Assembly (NCBI GenBank): GCA_016719785.1
Contig: JADJYJ010000004.1
Coordinates: 124,001 to 188,000 of the forward strand
From: Candidatus Amarolinea dominans
GTDB lineage: Bacteria; Chloroflexota; Anaerolineae; SSC4; Amarolineaceae
Reading direction: 5' to 3'
DNA: 64,000 nucleotides
Shown here: piece by piece, positions 43,470 to 52,671 of the stretch
How positions within the stretch are numbered: the first letter of the stretch is position 1
Layout: the number at the start of each line of letters is the position of its first letter
Made by a program: the position numbers and the translations under genes
The notes under the pieces: generated by a model
The model's database searches: none
Told to the model about the DNA's origin: nothing
Seen by the model: only the letters and a program-made list of their open reading frames with translations

Positions 43470-45707
43470 TTAGGCGCCGATTCTCAGGGCACGCCAGCGC
43501 AAACCCAGGACGGCGTGCTCGCCAGGCGCCAGGCTCCACGAGAACTGCGGCGCCAGGGTCAGGGCAAAAAGGCCATCGGCGCCGGACACGTCGTCAGGCG
43601 CAGGCTGTGCCTGGAACACCACCAGGTAGTTGGCGGCCCGATTCAACACGCCGCGGGTGGCCGCGTCCGCGTCGGCCTGCGGGAATCCGCCGGCCTGCCA
43701 GTAGGTGACCGCGGCGCGACCGGCGTCCAACAGATCAACGCTGGCCGGGCACAACTCATTTTCGATCACCAGGCGCACGGAGGTCGGCGCCGCGCCGGTG
43801 TGGTGCAGGCGGTAGACGACCTCCAGGCCATCCTGGTACAGGCTGATTTGTTTGCTGAGCGCCAGCGCAGGCGGTAATGAAGGCAGGCCGAGCGCCTGGG
43901 AAAATGTCACAGAGCGGTCGCTCATCTGCACCTCCCACGCCACGTTTTGGCCGGGCTGCAGCACGAGCTGGTCATCCACCCACAAGTAATCGGCCAGGGC
44001 ACGCGTCTGGCCGGCCAGCGGTTGCCACTCGGCAGGCTCCGCGGCAGCGAGGAGCGGAGCGAAATAGGCCGGCAGGGTCTCCGGTTCGCCGGCCCACCAG
44101 TCATTGGGCAAGAAGCGATCCCACAACGCCCGCGGGTTGGCAGCCTGCGCCACGAAGCCGCTGACATTCGCATCCACAGTCGTCGGCAGCCAGCGCCGGG
44201 GCCAGGTGCGGGTCACGACCGGGTAGGCGCCGTCATGGCTGAAACGGGCGGGCGACATGGCGTTTTCGTTGCCCACCCACGACACGCCCTCCTGCAGGTC
44301 GAACGCGTAGAGGAGACGCCCGCCCAGGGCGGTCAGCACGGTAAAGACACGGCCGCTGGCCAGGCAGATCTCTTCCGCGCCATCGGCATTGACATCTTCA
44401 CACCACAGCCTGCTCTCCAGGGCGGGCGCCGCGTCGGCCGCGAGAGCCAACTGCTGGCGCCGGGCGTCGCGCCAAGCAAACGGGCTGTCCGCGGCGGGCG
44501 CAGGTGCGGCAGCCAGCGTCTGCTCCTGCGCCGGGGATGGCAGCAGAGCCGTGGCAGCCAGCTCGGCCGCACGCAGGCAGACCAGCGCGGCGCGGGCCAT
44601 TTCCCACTGCCGGTCGCCCGGCTCACCGATGCCAATGCAGCCAAACTCGAACTGATGGGTGGCCAGCGCCAGGTGCGCCTGGGCGATGAGGCGCACGGCG
44701 GCCGCGTTGGCCGGCGGAGCGACCTGGCTGGCTTGCAGGCGCGCCCGAATCTGCGCATAGAACTGGCGGAAGTAGGCCAGTTTGGGCGAACGGGCGTTGA
44801 AATCAAACCAATCACGAAAGCCGTCCTCGTGATACGGCTTGCCGGTGGCGCGCAGTGAGGCCACCATCCAACTGGCCTGCCCGTCGGGCACGGTGGGCAA
44901 ATAACCCTGGGGCGCCGGTGCGTGCGCTGGCGCAGTGATAGCCAGCCACGGCTGCTGCTCCAGCTCGGTGAGCAGGCGATCGAGATTGGCCCAGGCCGAT
45001 TGCGGCAGGACGCCGTCGCTGTAGCCCCAGAGGCCAACGGCTTCGGCATCTTCGGCATACCAGACGTAGTAGGCGTCGCGATCAGGTTGGTCGGCCAGGG
45101 CGCGCAGGTAGGCGAGGGCGCGGGTCGTGCGGCCAGTCCAGATGGCGTAGTTGATGGCGTCCTTCAGCGGTTGGTCGTCGTTGAAGAGGGTGATGCTGTG
45201 CCCATCCTGCCCGGTTTGCCAAACGGCATGGGGTTGGGGACAGCCAGCCTGGCGTAGAAAATCGCCCTCGATCAGGGTGTGGGTGTAACCGCCGGCCGCG
45301 AGGACAGGCGCCAGGTTCTGGCGCCAGCAGCGCTCGGAGTTCCAAAAGAGGGTCGGGCTGACGCCAAAGTTGCGCTGCAGAACCTCGCGGTGCAGGGTCA
45401 TCTGCAGCAGGTTGTCCCAGTCATCGCTGGCATACGGGACGTTTTGGGCGTAAGTGCTGCCCAACAGCGTGAACTGTCCGGCGTTGATGCCATCAGCCAG
45501 CAGTTGCAGCGGCTCCGGGTCGAACCACTGCAGGGCATGAACGAGACTGCCGGAGATGTGAATGGCAAAGGGCAGGCGCGCATGACGGCGCAGCACGTGC
45601 AGCAGCCCCCGGTAGCAGACCTGGCTGGCCAGGTGGCTGAACTGATTGAGATTCTGATTGAAATGAAAGAGGAGCGCAATGCGCAACTGGCTCAAGGATG
45701 CCTCCAT
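43470..45707 (-). CDS. GH57-like glycoside hydrolase
   Basis: 745 residues from the ATG at 45707; a TTG at 45713 is also in frame. ALLFHFNQNLNQF corresponds to GH57 motif 1 and LFWNSERCWRQNLAPVLAAGGYTH to motif 3, with Glu125 as candidate nucleophile. A C-terminal beta-rich half follows, as in GH57 alpha-amylase and amylopullulanase relatives. The enzyme would act on alpha-glucans such as glycogen. No signal peptide. The start sits three bases before the stop of the AlkD-like gene, so the two genes are probably coupled. Confidence 0.72.
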   Translation of the reverse strand: MEASLSQLRIALLFHFNQNLNQFSHLASQVCYRGLLHVLRRHARLPFAIHISGSLVHALQWFDPEPLQLLADGINAGQFTLLGSTYAQNVPYASDDWDNLLQMTLHREVLQRNFGVSPTLFWNSERCWRQNLAPVLAAGGYTHTLIEGDFLRQAGCPQPHAVWQTGQDGHSITLFNDDQPLKDAINYAIWTGRTTRALAYLRALADQPDRDAYYVWYAEDAEAVGLWGYSDGVLPQSAWANLDRLLTELEQQPWLAITAPAHAPAPQGYLPTVPDGQASWMVASLRATGKPYHEDGFRDWFDFNARSPKLAYFRQFYAQIRARLQASQVAPPANAAAVRLIAQAHLALATHQFEFGCIGIGEPGDRQWEMARAALVCLRAAELAATALLPSPAQEQTLAAAPAPAADSPFAWRDARRQQLALAADAAPALESRLWCEDVNADGAEEICLASGRVFTVLTALGGRLLYAFDLQEGVSWVGNENAMSPARFSHDGAYPVVTRTWPRRWLPTTVDANVSGFVAQAANPRALWDRFLPNDWWAGEPETLPAYFAPLLAAAEPAEWQPLAGQTRALADYLWVDDQLVLQPGQNVAWEVQMSDRSVTFSQALGLPSLPPALALSKQISLYQDGLEVVYRLHHTGAAPTSVRLVIENELCPASVDLLDAGRAAVTYWQAGGFPQADADAATRGVLNRAANYLVVFQAQPAPDDVSGADGLFALTLAPQFSWSLAPGEHAVLGLRWRALRIGA

Positions 45708-45709
45708 TC

Positions 45710-46384
45710 TCAACGCAAGCGCGCTTGTACGGCGTCGCTGGTCAATTCGCGCAGGGCGTCAGCGGCCACCCAGCGCGCGGTTTTGTCTGGCATGGCCCCA
45801 ATGGTCTGCGCCGTCGCGATGGCGAGGGTATTCAGGGCACGGTTGCGCTTGCCGATGCCACGCAGCGCCCAGTTGACCGCCTTCCTGACAAAATTGCGCG
45901 CATCGTCGGCCTCACGGGCGATGATGGGCAACAATGCCTCGAATTGCTGGTCAGATGCGCGTTTGTCATGCACGGCCAACGCGGCCATGAGCACAAAGCC
46001 GGCGCGCTTGACGAACTCCTCCGGCCGGCTGCTCCAGGCGACGGTTTTGCCCCAGGCGAAGGGCGTGCGGTCGAACAGGTTGCTGCACACCTGGTCGCAC
46101 ACATCCCAGGAATCGAACGCAGTGACCCAGCGTTCCATCTGCTCCTCGGTCACCCAGCGCGGATCATCCACGAGCGCGGCCAGAACACGCGCCTCATGGA
46201 TGCCCGATTCCCACAGCGCGGCCGCCAGCGCATGATCGCGGCCCGCCCGCTTGGCCAGTTCGCGCACCACCGGGATCGAAACGCCCAGCGTGTCATGCGG
46301 ATTGATGCCGAACTGCGCCATCCCCGCCACAGCAGCCGGGTTCGCATGGCTGCGTAATTCGGCGATAAGTTCTATACTTGTCAT
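45710..46384 (-). CDS. AlkD-like DNA alkylation repair protein
   Basis: 224 residues from the ATG at 46384 (GGAGAC upstream). The repeated HEAT-like helices include GVSIPVVRELAKRAGRDHALA, VLAALVDDPRWVTEEQMERWV, SWDVCDQVCSNLF and FVRKAVNWALRGIGKRN, the typical DNA_alkylation family motifs. AlkD removes bulky alkylated bases without flipping them. The upstream leader (46385-46478) contains tandem CTTCGTGC-type repeats. Confidence 0.87.
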   Translation of the reverse strand: MTSIELIAELRSHANPAAVAGMAQFGINPHDTLGVSIPVVRELAKRAGRDHALAAALWESGIHEARVLAALVDDPRWVTEEQMERWVTAFDSWDVCDQVCSNLFDRTPFAWGKTVAWSSRPEEFVKRAGFVLMAALAVHDKRASDQQFEALLPIIAREADDARNFVRKAVNWALRGIGKRNRALNTLAIATAQTIGAMPDKTARWVAADALRELTSDAVQARLR

Positions 46385-46478
46385 GTCTCCAATCTCCGAT
46401 TTTCGGTTTTCGATTTGCGCCCTTCGCGCCTTCGTGCCTTCGTGCTTCGCGCCTTCGTACCCCTTCGTGCCTTCGTGC

Positions 46479-47258
46479 TCATCTCTCATCCATCCGTCGC
46501 AGGATGGCGAGCAGGGCCAGGGAGACAGCGAGCAGCATCACGGAGAGGGCAAGGGCCACGCCGAGGCTGCGCTCCAGACCCAGGTAGATAGCCAGGGGCA
46601 TGGTTTGGGTGCGCCCTTCCAGGTTGCCGGCAAACAGGATGGTGGCGCCAAATTCGCCCAGGGCGCGGGTCCAGCAGAGAATGGCGCCTCCGAGCAAGGC
46701 GCGTCCGCTCAGGGGCAGCATCACGAAGCGGAACAATTGCCATTGGCTGGCCCCTTCGACAAAGGCCGATTCTTCGAGCTGCACATCAATGGAACTGAAG
46801 CCGATGCGCGCCGCGCGCACGTAGAGCGGTGCGGAGACGAAGGTCTGCGCCAGCACAACCGCCGCGGTGGTGAACGGCAGGCTGATCCCCAGGGCGCTGA
46901 GCGCGGCGCCAAAGGTCCCCTGACGGCCAAAAGCAATCAGCAGCGACAGGCCGGCCACCGAGGGCGGCAGCACCACCGGCAGATCAAGCAACAGATCGAG
47001 CCAGGGCCGCCCCCGAAAACGCCAGCGCGCCAGGAGATAGGCCAGTGGGGTGCCGGTGGCCACCGCGACCGCCACGCTGATCGTGCTGGTGAACAGACTC
47101 AGGCGCAGGGCAGCCAGGGCCGAGGGCGCCAGCACATAGCCCAGAAAATCGTCCATCAAGGCCCGGCCCACAAGGGCCAACAGCGGCAGGAGCAGCAGGC
47201 CCACCAACGCCGCGGCCGGCAGGATGAACAACCACGCGCTGCGGCCGTGAGGCATCAT
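46479..47258 (-). CDS. modB: Molybdate ABC transporter permease
   Basis: 259 residues with about six membrane segments and the binding-protein-dependent transport signature EGASQWQLFRFVMLPL (about residues 165-185). LPVVLPPSVAGLSLL and RALGEFGATILFAGN are typical of ModB. It accepts ModC at the cytoplasmic face and ModA outside. modA is immediately upstream; no modC ATPase follows within this window. Confidence 0.9.
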   Translation of the reverse strand: MMPHGRSAWLFILPAAALVGLLLLPLLALVGRALMDDFLGYVLAPSALAALRLSLFTSTISVAVAVATGTPLAYLLARWRFRGRPWLDLLLDLPVVLPPSVAGLSLLIAFGRQGTFGAALSALGISLPFTTAAVVLAQTFVSAPLYVRAARIGFSSIDVQLEESAFVEGASQWQLFRFVMLPLSGRALLGGAILCWTRALGEFGATILFAGNLEGRTQTMPLAIYLGLERSLGVALALSVMLLAVSLALLAILRRMDER

Positions 47259-47303
47259 GGTTGCGCCGCCGAACGGCGTGGCCGCGGCTGCGGGCAGGTG
47301 TCG

Positions 47304-48116
47304 TCAATCAACCGGCGTAAACCCCCACTTCCTGAGGATCGCCTGACCGTCCGGCGCCAGCACCATCTGCACAAACGCGGTCGCCAGGTCGGGTTGCGCG
47401 GCCGCGCTGAGGACGGCGATAGGATAGCGCGCCACGACGTTGGCTGAGGCTGGAATCGCCAGCGTGCGCAAGGTGGGCGCGGCCACCGCGTCCGAGGCAT
47501 AGACGATGGCGGCGTCGGCTTCACCCAGCTGCACTTTGGCCAGCGCCTGGCGCACGTTATCTTCGTTGGACACCAAGTTCGCCAGGACCTGCGCCTCATA
47601 GCCCGCGCCGAAGATGGCGTCGAGGTTACGCAGCAGCACGCGCGCATACTGGCCTGCGGGCACCTCCGGCGCGGCCAGCACCAGCTTCAACCCCGGCCGC
47701 GTCAGGTCGGTCAGGCTGTGTATCTGCGCCGGATTGGCGGCCGGCACGATGACCACCAGTTGGTTGGTCATGAAGATACGCACGCTGCCGGATGTCACCA
47801 GAGAGGTCGCCACGGCTTTGTCCATCTCGGCCAGGTTGGCCGCGGCGAAGACATCCGCAGCTGCGCCCTGCTCCAATTGGGTGCGCAGGTTCTGCGAGCC
47901 GCCAAAGTTGAAGACAACTCGAACGCCGGGATGCTGCGCTGCGAACGCGGCGCCGATGTCGTCGAAGGCTTCGGTCAGCGACGCGGCGGCAAAAACCACC
48001 AGCGCGGGCGGCCGTTCAGCCACGGGGCGTGCGCACGAGCCAAGCAGCAGGCAGACGGCCACGATGCCGGTCAGCCCTGGGCTGCAAAGCCCCGATCCCA
48101 TCCGGGGACTCTTCAT
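47304..48116 (-). CDS. modA: Molybdate-binding lipoprotein
   Basis: About 270 residues from the ATG at 48116; the frame stays open to 48176 through a 15-bp tandem repeat that encodes MKSRQ-type units, so the start is uncertain. A hydrophobic run ending LLLGSC gives a lipobox. VVFAAASLTEAFDDIGAAF then FGGSQNLRTQLEQGAAADVF and YASDAVAAPTL follow the ModA pattern. It binds molybdate or tungstate outside the membrane. modB follows. Confidence 0.9.
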   Translation of the reverse strand: MKSPRMGSGLCSPGLTGIVAVCLLLGSCARPVAERPPALVVFAAASLTEAFDDIGAAFAAQHPGVRVVFNFGGSQNLRTQLEQGAAADVFAAANLAEMDKAVATSLVTSGSVRIFMTNQLVVIVPAANPAQIHSLTDLTRPGLKLVLAAPEVPAGQYARVLLRNLDAIFGAGYEAQVLANLVSNEDNVRQALAKVQLGEADAAIVYASDAVAAPTLRTLAIPASANVVARYPIAVLSAAAQPDLATAFVQMVLAPDGQAILRKWGFTPVD

Positions 48117-48182
48117 CTGGCTAACTTTCATCTGACGACTCTTCATCTGGCGAACCCTCATCTGGCGACCCTTCATCTGGCG
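48111..48182 (-). repeat. 15-bp tandem repeats at the 5' end of modA
   Basis: Five copies of a YTTCATCTGGCGACC-like unit at 48111-48182. On the minus strand each unit supplies an in-frame ATG-AAG, so several possible start codons are stacked there. Confidence 0.85.
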
Positions 48183-48241
48183 CGGGCGCTCATTTCCCTC
48201 ACCGCGACGCCGTGCCCACGCACCGGCTCGGCAGTCGTAGC

Positions 48242-48271
48242 ATTATAGCCGAGGGCAAGCCGGCGCCCCAA
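48242..48271 (-). promoter_or_regulatory. Weak candidate promoter for modA
   Basis: On the minus strand TATAAT (48242-48247) is preceded by TTGGGG 18 bases upstream. It overlaps the region of a divergent promoter for the FG-GAP gene. Confidence 0.4.
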
Positions 48272-48276
48272 ATTCA

Positions 48277-48305
48277 TTGACGCCTGTCGGTTTCGATGTT
48301 ATGAT
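48277..48305 (+). promoter_or_regulatory. Promoter of the FG-GAP-repeat gene
   Basis: TTGACG (48277-48282), 17-bp spacer, TATGAT (48300-48305). It leaves a leader of about 145 bases before the ATG at 48455, which has CAGGAGGAACG upstream. Confidence 0.7.
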
Positions 48306-48454
48306 GCAACCGGCAAGGGCCTACCGCGCTCTCCCAATGGGCGCGTGCGCATGCGGCTACCCTCGGCCTGTGCTACCCCAGCGAAATGGCCCGCCGGCGA
48401 GAGCGGGCGCGACACAACCACGCCGGTTGATGGCGCTCCACGTCAGGAGGAACG

Positions 48455-49807
48455 ATGAACAGCAATATACGTAAGCGCATGGCCGCCCTACCCGGGCAGA
48501 TGCGTCGTCTGAGACAAGCTTCGTTGCCGGTGGCGGTTGTGCTGGCGATCATGCTGGCCGGTTCAACGCTGGCCGCGGCCACTCGGGTGCGCTTTCGCCC
48601 ACAGGTAGCGTATGAGATGGCCGGCTCAGAGCCAAAGCGCATCGTCGCGCAAGACTTCGACGGTGATGGACACCTGGACCTGGCGGTCACGTCCTACCTG
48701 GGCGAAGAGAATCTAACGGTGCTGCTGGGCAATGGCGCCGGCAATTTTGGCGACAATCAGCCGTTCAGACCGGGCATTACCGCCTGGGGTCTGGCGGCCG
48801 GCTATCTGAACAGTGACAACGTGCCCGACCTGGTGCTCACCCAAGGCGGCCATGACAGCACGCTGGTCCAGATCCACGCCGGCAACGGCGACGGCACCTT
48901 TTCACTGCTCGATACCACCACGGCCGGCCGTTTCCCCGTCGCGGTGGTCATCGGCGACTTCAACGAGGACACCTACCCCGATCTGGCCGTCGCCAACAAC
49001 GTGCTCTTCGGTTTGTCGGTCATCACCGGCACGGCCCAGGGGACATTCGGCGCACCGTCACACATGCCCAATTGGGCGAATATGCAGGCCACCGACCTGG
49101 CGATGGGCGATTTCGACGGCGACAATCACCTTGACCTGGCGGTGTCGCACTACAACGGGGTGCAGACCTTCCTGGGCGCAGGCGATGGAACGTTCAGCGC
49201 GGGCAGCGCCGCCGGCAGCAATTTTCTGACCGAGGCCGTGGCCGCCGGGGATTTGAACGGGGACAGCACGCTCGACCTGGCCTCTATCGAGATCTACGGC
49301 AGCCGGTTGCTCATCAACCTGGGCACCGGCGCCGGCGCCTTCGCCGGCGCTGCGATCTATACCACCGGCAGCTTTCCCCGCGACGTGATCTTCGCCGATA
49401 TGAACATGGATGGCAAGCAGGACATTGTCGTCGCCAACCAGAGCAACAACAACGTGGCGGTTTACCTGGGCAACGGCGATGGCACGCTGCGCAGCCCGCA
49501 GACCTTTACCACGGGAACGCAGCCAGGCGCCGTCAGCGCGGGAGACTGGAACGAGGATGGCTATCCCGACCTGGCCGCGCCCTACCGCAACCTGGGCGAG
49601 ACACCCTGGGTCTCCATCTTGCTGCAAAGTTGTTGCGACGTCACCGGAGACGGCCAGACCACGTCCGCCGACATCGCCGCGGTCGCGCAGGCCGTGGGCG
49701 ATGCCTGGAACGGTGCGCCGTACAACGGCGACCTGGACATGGCGCCAGACGGTGTGCTGGATGTGCGCGATGTCATGTTCGTCGCTGCGCACCTCGGCAG
49801 CCCGTAG
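48455..49807 (+). CDS. Secreted FG-GAP/VCBS-repeat protein with dockerin-like C-terminus
   Basis: 450 residues. A signal-anchor segment (about residues 22-42) is followed by repeated calcium-loop units of the FG-GAP type: DFDGDGHLDLAV, DFNEDTYPDLAV, DFDGDNHLDLAV, DLNGDSTLDLAS, DMNMDGKQDIVV and DWNEDGYPDLAA, spaced about 50-60 residues, the spacing of a propeller. The C-terminus has DVTGDGQTTSADIAAV and DLDMAPDGVLDVRDVM, a dockerin-like pair. Its role is unknown; calcium-dependent binding outside the cell is likely. Confidence 0.8.
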   Translation: MNSNIRKRMAALPGQMRRLRQASLPVAVVLAIMLAGSTLAAATRVRFRPQVAYEMAGSEPKRIVAQDFDGDGHLDLAVTSYLGEENLTVLLGNGAGNFGDNQPFRPGITAWGLAAGYLNSDNVPDLVLTQGGHDSTLVQIHAGNGDGTFSLLDTTTAGRFPVAVVIGDFNEDTYPDLAVANNVLFGLSVITGTAQGTFGAPSHMPNWANMQATDLAMGDFDGDNHLDLAVSHYNGVQTFLGAGDGTFSAGSAAGSNFLTEAVAAGDLNGDSTLDLASIEIYGSRLLINLGTGAGAFAGAAIYTTGSFPRDVIFADMNMDGKQDIVVANQSNNNVAVYLGNGDGTLRSPQTFTTGTQPGAVSAGDWNEDGYPDLAAPYRNLGETPWVSILLQSCCDVTGDGQTTSADIAAVAQAVGDAWNGAPYNGDLDMAPDGVLDVRDVMFVAAHLGSP

Positions 49808-49822
49808 CGGTCGGTCCGGGAG

Positions 49823-49864
49823 TCCCGAACTTGTTCGGGAAGTCCGCATCCTCAGATGCGGACT
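49823..49864. terminator. Double hairpin between convergent genes
   Basis: TCCCGAAC pairs with GTTCGGGA (49823-49840), then a perfect 10-bp stem AGTCCGCATC (49841-49864) with a 4-base loop. It separates the FG-GAP gene from the minus-strand membrane-fusion gene and can serve both. Confidence 0.7.
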
Positions 49865-49887
49865 CCGCAGGATGCGGCAGCCCCCCT

Positions 49888-52434
49888 CTACCTGATCTGC
49901 GCGGGCATGCCAGGCTTCAACCGGTGGCCGGCGTTGTCCAGGCTGAGCTTGACGGCCAGCACCAGGTTGGCCCGGTCGGCGCTGGTCTGCACGGTCTTGG
50001 GGGTAAACTCCGCCTCGGCGGCAATCTCGCTCACGCGGGCGCTGAAAAGCTCGCCGGGATAGGCGTCCACGGTCACGGCGAAAACCTGCCCGATCTGCAC
50101 CTGACCGAGCTGGCCGGCCGGCACGTAGACCCTGAGACTGACCCGGTCGAGATCAGCCAGGCGCAGGAGCACCGCGCCCGGCACGGCCAGTTCCCCCAGG
50201 CGCGCCGCCTGCTCCAAGATGACGCCTGTGCGCGGCGCGGTCAGCGTCAGTCGGGCCAAGCGGCTGTGGATGGTAGTCAGGGCGGTCTCGGCCTGGTTGA
50301 CTTGCGCCTGGGCCACCTCAACCTCGGTGGCGCGCGGCCCGGCCTGGGCCGCGGTCAGCCGCGCCGCGGCCACCTGCACGGCGGCCTCGGCCTGCCGATA
50401 CGCGGCCTGCGCCGCGTTGGCCTGCGCCTGTAGGGCCAGGGGGTTGGCGCGCAGGGCCTGCAGCAGGGCCAGTTGACGCCGGACGCCGGCCAGCTCGGCC
50501 GCGACCGCGGCCTGATTGGCCTGCGCCGCGTCCAATTGCCTGGCCGCGGCTTGCGCACGGGTGCGGTCGTCATCCGTCGCCACGTGACGAAGAGCTTCGT
50601 CGCGCTGGATTTCCGCGGTCTTGACGCCTGCCTGCGCCGCGTCTACCTGCTGCACCCACAGCGCGACCTGGCGCCCGGCCGCGGCCACGCGGCTGTTCAG
50701 TTCCAACGGCTGCGTGATCACCGCCTGCACTGACCGCCAGACGGTGTACGCGCCGTCACGGCCGGCCTGCGCTTGCGCCAGCTCGGCCTGCGCCACCGCG
50801 ATGGCTTCGAGCCGCGGCGGCGCAGAGATATGCGCCAGGTTCGCCTGGGCCGTGGCCAGCGCAGCGTCCGCCTGATTCTCTTGCGCCAGCAACCAGGTGC
50901 GATCCAATTCGATCAACGTGGCGCCCTGCGTGACGGTCATTCCCTCGGCGGCATGGAGCGCGACGATGCGCCCGCCCAGCTCGCTCGTCAGCGCCAGCAC
51001 ATCCGCTTCGATGGCGCCTGAGCCTTGCACGCCCGCGCCGCTGCCTGCGCGCGCTGCCGGCTGGCGGTCAGCCGGCCCCGGGCCGGCGTCAGCGCCAAAG
51101 CCCACATCAAAACTTACCTCTGCGCCCATGCCCGGCTTCAGGGCATGGGCCGGGTTGCTGATGCGCAGGCGCACGGCAAAGACCGTTTGCGCACGCTCAT
51201 TTTGCGTCTGCACATTCTTGGGCGTGAACTCGGCCCGGTCAGCGATCCAGGCCACCTCCGCGCGAAACGGGGCGTCCGGGAACGCATCGGCCCACACGGT
51301 GATGGCCTCGTCCAGATGCACCGCGCCCATGCTCGGCTCCGGCACATAGACGACCAGGTCAACCGTGTCGAGATTGCCCAGGCGCAGCAGGGTCACGCCG
51401 GGCATGGCGGTCTCACCCACGTGTGTACTCATCTCCAGCACCTGGCCGGCCGCGGGCGCGACCAGTGTGTACTTGGGGCGCAGGGCTGCCAGGGCCGCAG
51501 ATGCGGCGCGGGCCTGCGCCACCCCGCGTTGGGCCACGTCGCGTTGGGTGGATGATGCGCCGGCCTGCATCTGCGCCAGCGCGGCCTGCGCCACCGGCAC
51601 GGCCGCCGCGGCTTGCCGATAGCCGGCCTCCGCCTGCGCCACCTGGATGGCCGCGCCCTGCGGGTTCTGACGCACGGCCAGGAGACTGGTCAGGGCCTGC
51701 TGTGCAAGATCGCGCGCGGCGCCGGCCCGATTGAGATTGGCCCACGCGCTCCAGACATCGGCCGTCGCCAGGTTCCAGTTTATGTCAAGCTGATGTTTGA
51801 CGGCATCCCCCACGACCGGCGAATCGCCGATCGTGGCTACCTGGCGCTGGCGGACGCTGGCCAGCAGCTCGGCCGCGTCCTTCAGCGCCGTGGCCTGCAA
51901 GAGGCGCCCCTCCGCCACCGCCACCTGGCTACGGGCGTTGGCGATCTGCAGATCAAGCTCTTGCGGGTTGGCCTGCAAGGTCAGGGCATCCTGCCAGGCT
52001 TGCCAGGCGCCATCCCGCCGCGTCTCCGCCAGCGTCACGGCCGCGGCGGCCACATGCATCTCCTCGGCCCTGGCCCCGGCCTCGATGCGCGCCAGTTGGG
52101 CCTGCGCCACGGCCACCGCCGCGTCGGCTTCGGCCAGTTGGGCAGCCAGCAGGGTCGTGTCAATCTCAAGCAGGGGTTGGCCGGCGGACACGGTGTCACC
52201 GGCGCCAACCAGCACGCGCGCAATTTCACCGCTGACTTCGCCGGCGACGGCCACGGTGGGGGCTTCGATGAAGCCGGATGCCCGCCGGTCACTCGCCGCC
52301 GGTCCGGCCACCGTCAGACCCAACCGGCTCAAGGCGGCTGGGATCAAAGCAGGGTGCTGCCAGGCATACCACGTGCTGCCCAGCAGCACCAGCAGCATGA
52401 TGCCCAAAGCTGGGCGCAGCAAACGATTTTTCAT
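49888..52434 (-). CDS. Tandem-fused HlyD-family membrane fusion protein
   Basis: 848 residues, about twice a normal adaptor. An N-terminal membrane segment is followed by one complete adaptor (residues about 55-450) with ASGFIEAPTVAVAGEVSGEI, two long alpha-helical coiled-coil stretches, and TLVAPAAGQVLEM. A second full adaptor starts at about 475 with GSGAIEADVLALTSELGGRI and ends LTAPRTGVILEQA then EFTPKTVQTSADRANLV. Both halves have the lipoyl and beta-barrel elements. It precedes no outer-membrane channel here. Two ATPases and one permease lie upstream on the same strand. Confidence 0.85.
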   Translation of the reverse strand: MKNRLLRPALGIMLLVLLGSTWYAWQHPALIPAALSRLGLTVAGPAASDRRASGFIEAPTVAVAGEVSGEIARVLVGAGDTVSAGQPLLEIDTTLLAAQLAEADAAVAVAQAQLARIEAGARAEEMHVAAAAVTLAETRRDGAWQAWQDALTLQANPQELDLQIANARSQVAVAEGRLLQATALKDAAELLASVRQRQVATIGDSPVVGDAVKHQLDINWNLATADVWSAWANLNRAGAARDLAQQALTSLLAVRQNPQGAAIQVAQAEAGYRQAAAAVPVAQAALAQMQAGASSTQRDVAQRGVAQARAASAALAALRPKYTLVAPAAGQVLEMSTHVGETAMPGVTLLRLGNLDTVDLVVYVPEPSMGAVHLDEAITVWADAFPDAPFRAEVAWIADRAEFTPKNVQTQNERAQTVFAVRLRISNPAHALKPGMGAEVSFDVGFGADAGPGPADRQPAARAGSGAGVQGSGAIEADVLALTSELGGRIVALHAAEGMTVTQGATLIELDRTWLLAQENQADAALATAQANLAHISAPPRLEAIAVAQAELAQAQAGRDGAYTVWRSVQAVITQPLELNSRVAAAGRQVALWVQQVDAAQAGVKTAEIQRDEALRHVATDDDRTRAQAAARQLDAAQANQAAVAAELAGVRRQLALLQALRANPLALQAQANAAQAAYRQAEAAVQVAAARLTAAQAGPRATEVEVAQAQVNQAETALTTIHSRLARLTLTAPRTGVILEQAARLGELAVPGAVLLRLADLDRVSLRVYVPAGQLGQVQIGQVFAVTVDAYPGELFSARVSEIAAEAEFTPKTVQTSADRANLVLAVKLSLDNAGHRLKPGMPAQIR

Positions 52435-52509
52435 AAAGCAACTCCGCGTTTTCGTAACAACTCAGCCTGCCCCCGGCATCGGATGAATCCAACGCCTGAT
52501 ACCCCTGGA

Positions 52510-52634
52510 AACCCGCGGAAGCGGGTTGCGGGCGGCGTTTCGAACCTGCTTCAGCAGGTTTCCGCCATTTCAGCCGCCGATTTCAATCGTTGGCGACGGA
52601 TGGCTGAGTAGTTACGCGTTTTCTGCGAAAACGC
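52510..52634. repeat. Cluster of small palindromes
   Basis: AACCCGC-GGAA-GCGGGTT (52510-52527), AACCTGC-TTCA-GCAGGTT (52543-52560) and GCGTTTTC-TGC-GAAAACGC (52616-52634). The second also occurs at about 21980; the third is related to 58637-58657. Confidence 0.7.
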
Positions 52635-52671
52635 CTCCGGACCGCATGGCGCCGCAATCCGGCGGATTGCG

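Noticed and set aside
48177..48454. A molybdate riboswitch or ModE site upstream of modA
   Set aside because: I could not see a Moco-riboswitch-like structure or a ModE-type palindrome; only promoter-like boxes.
50621..52611. Plus-strand open frames opposite the adaptor gene
   Set aside because: They lack domains, and the minus-strand protein has a coherent duplicated adaptor architecture.
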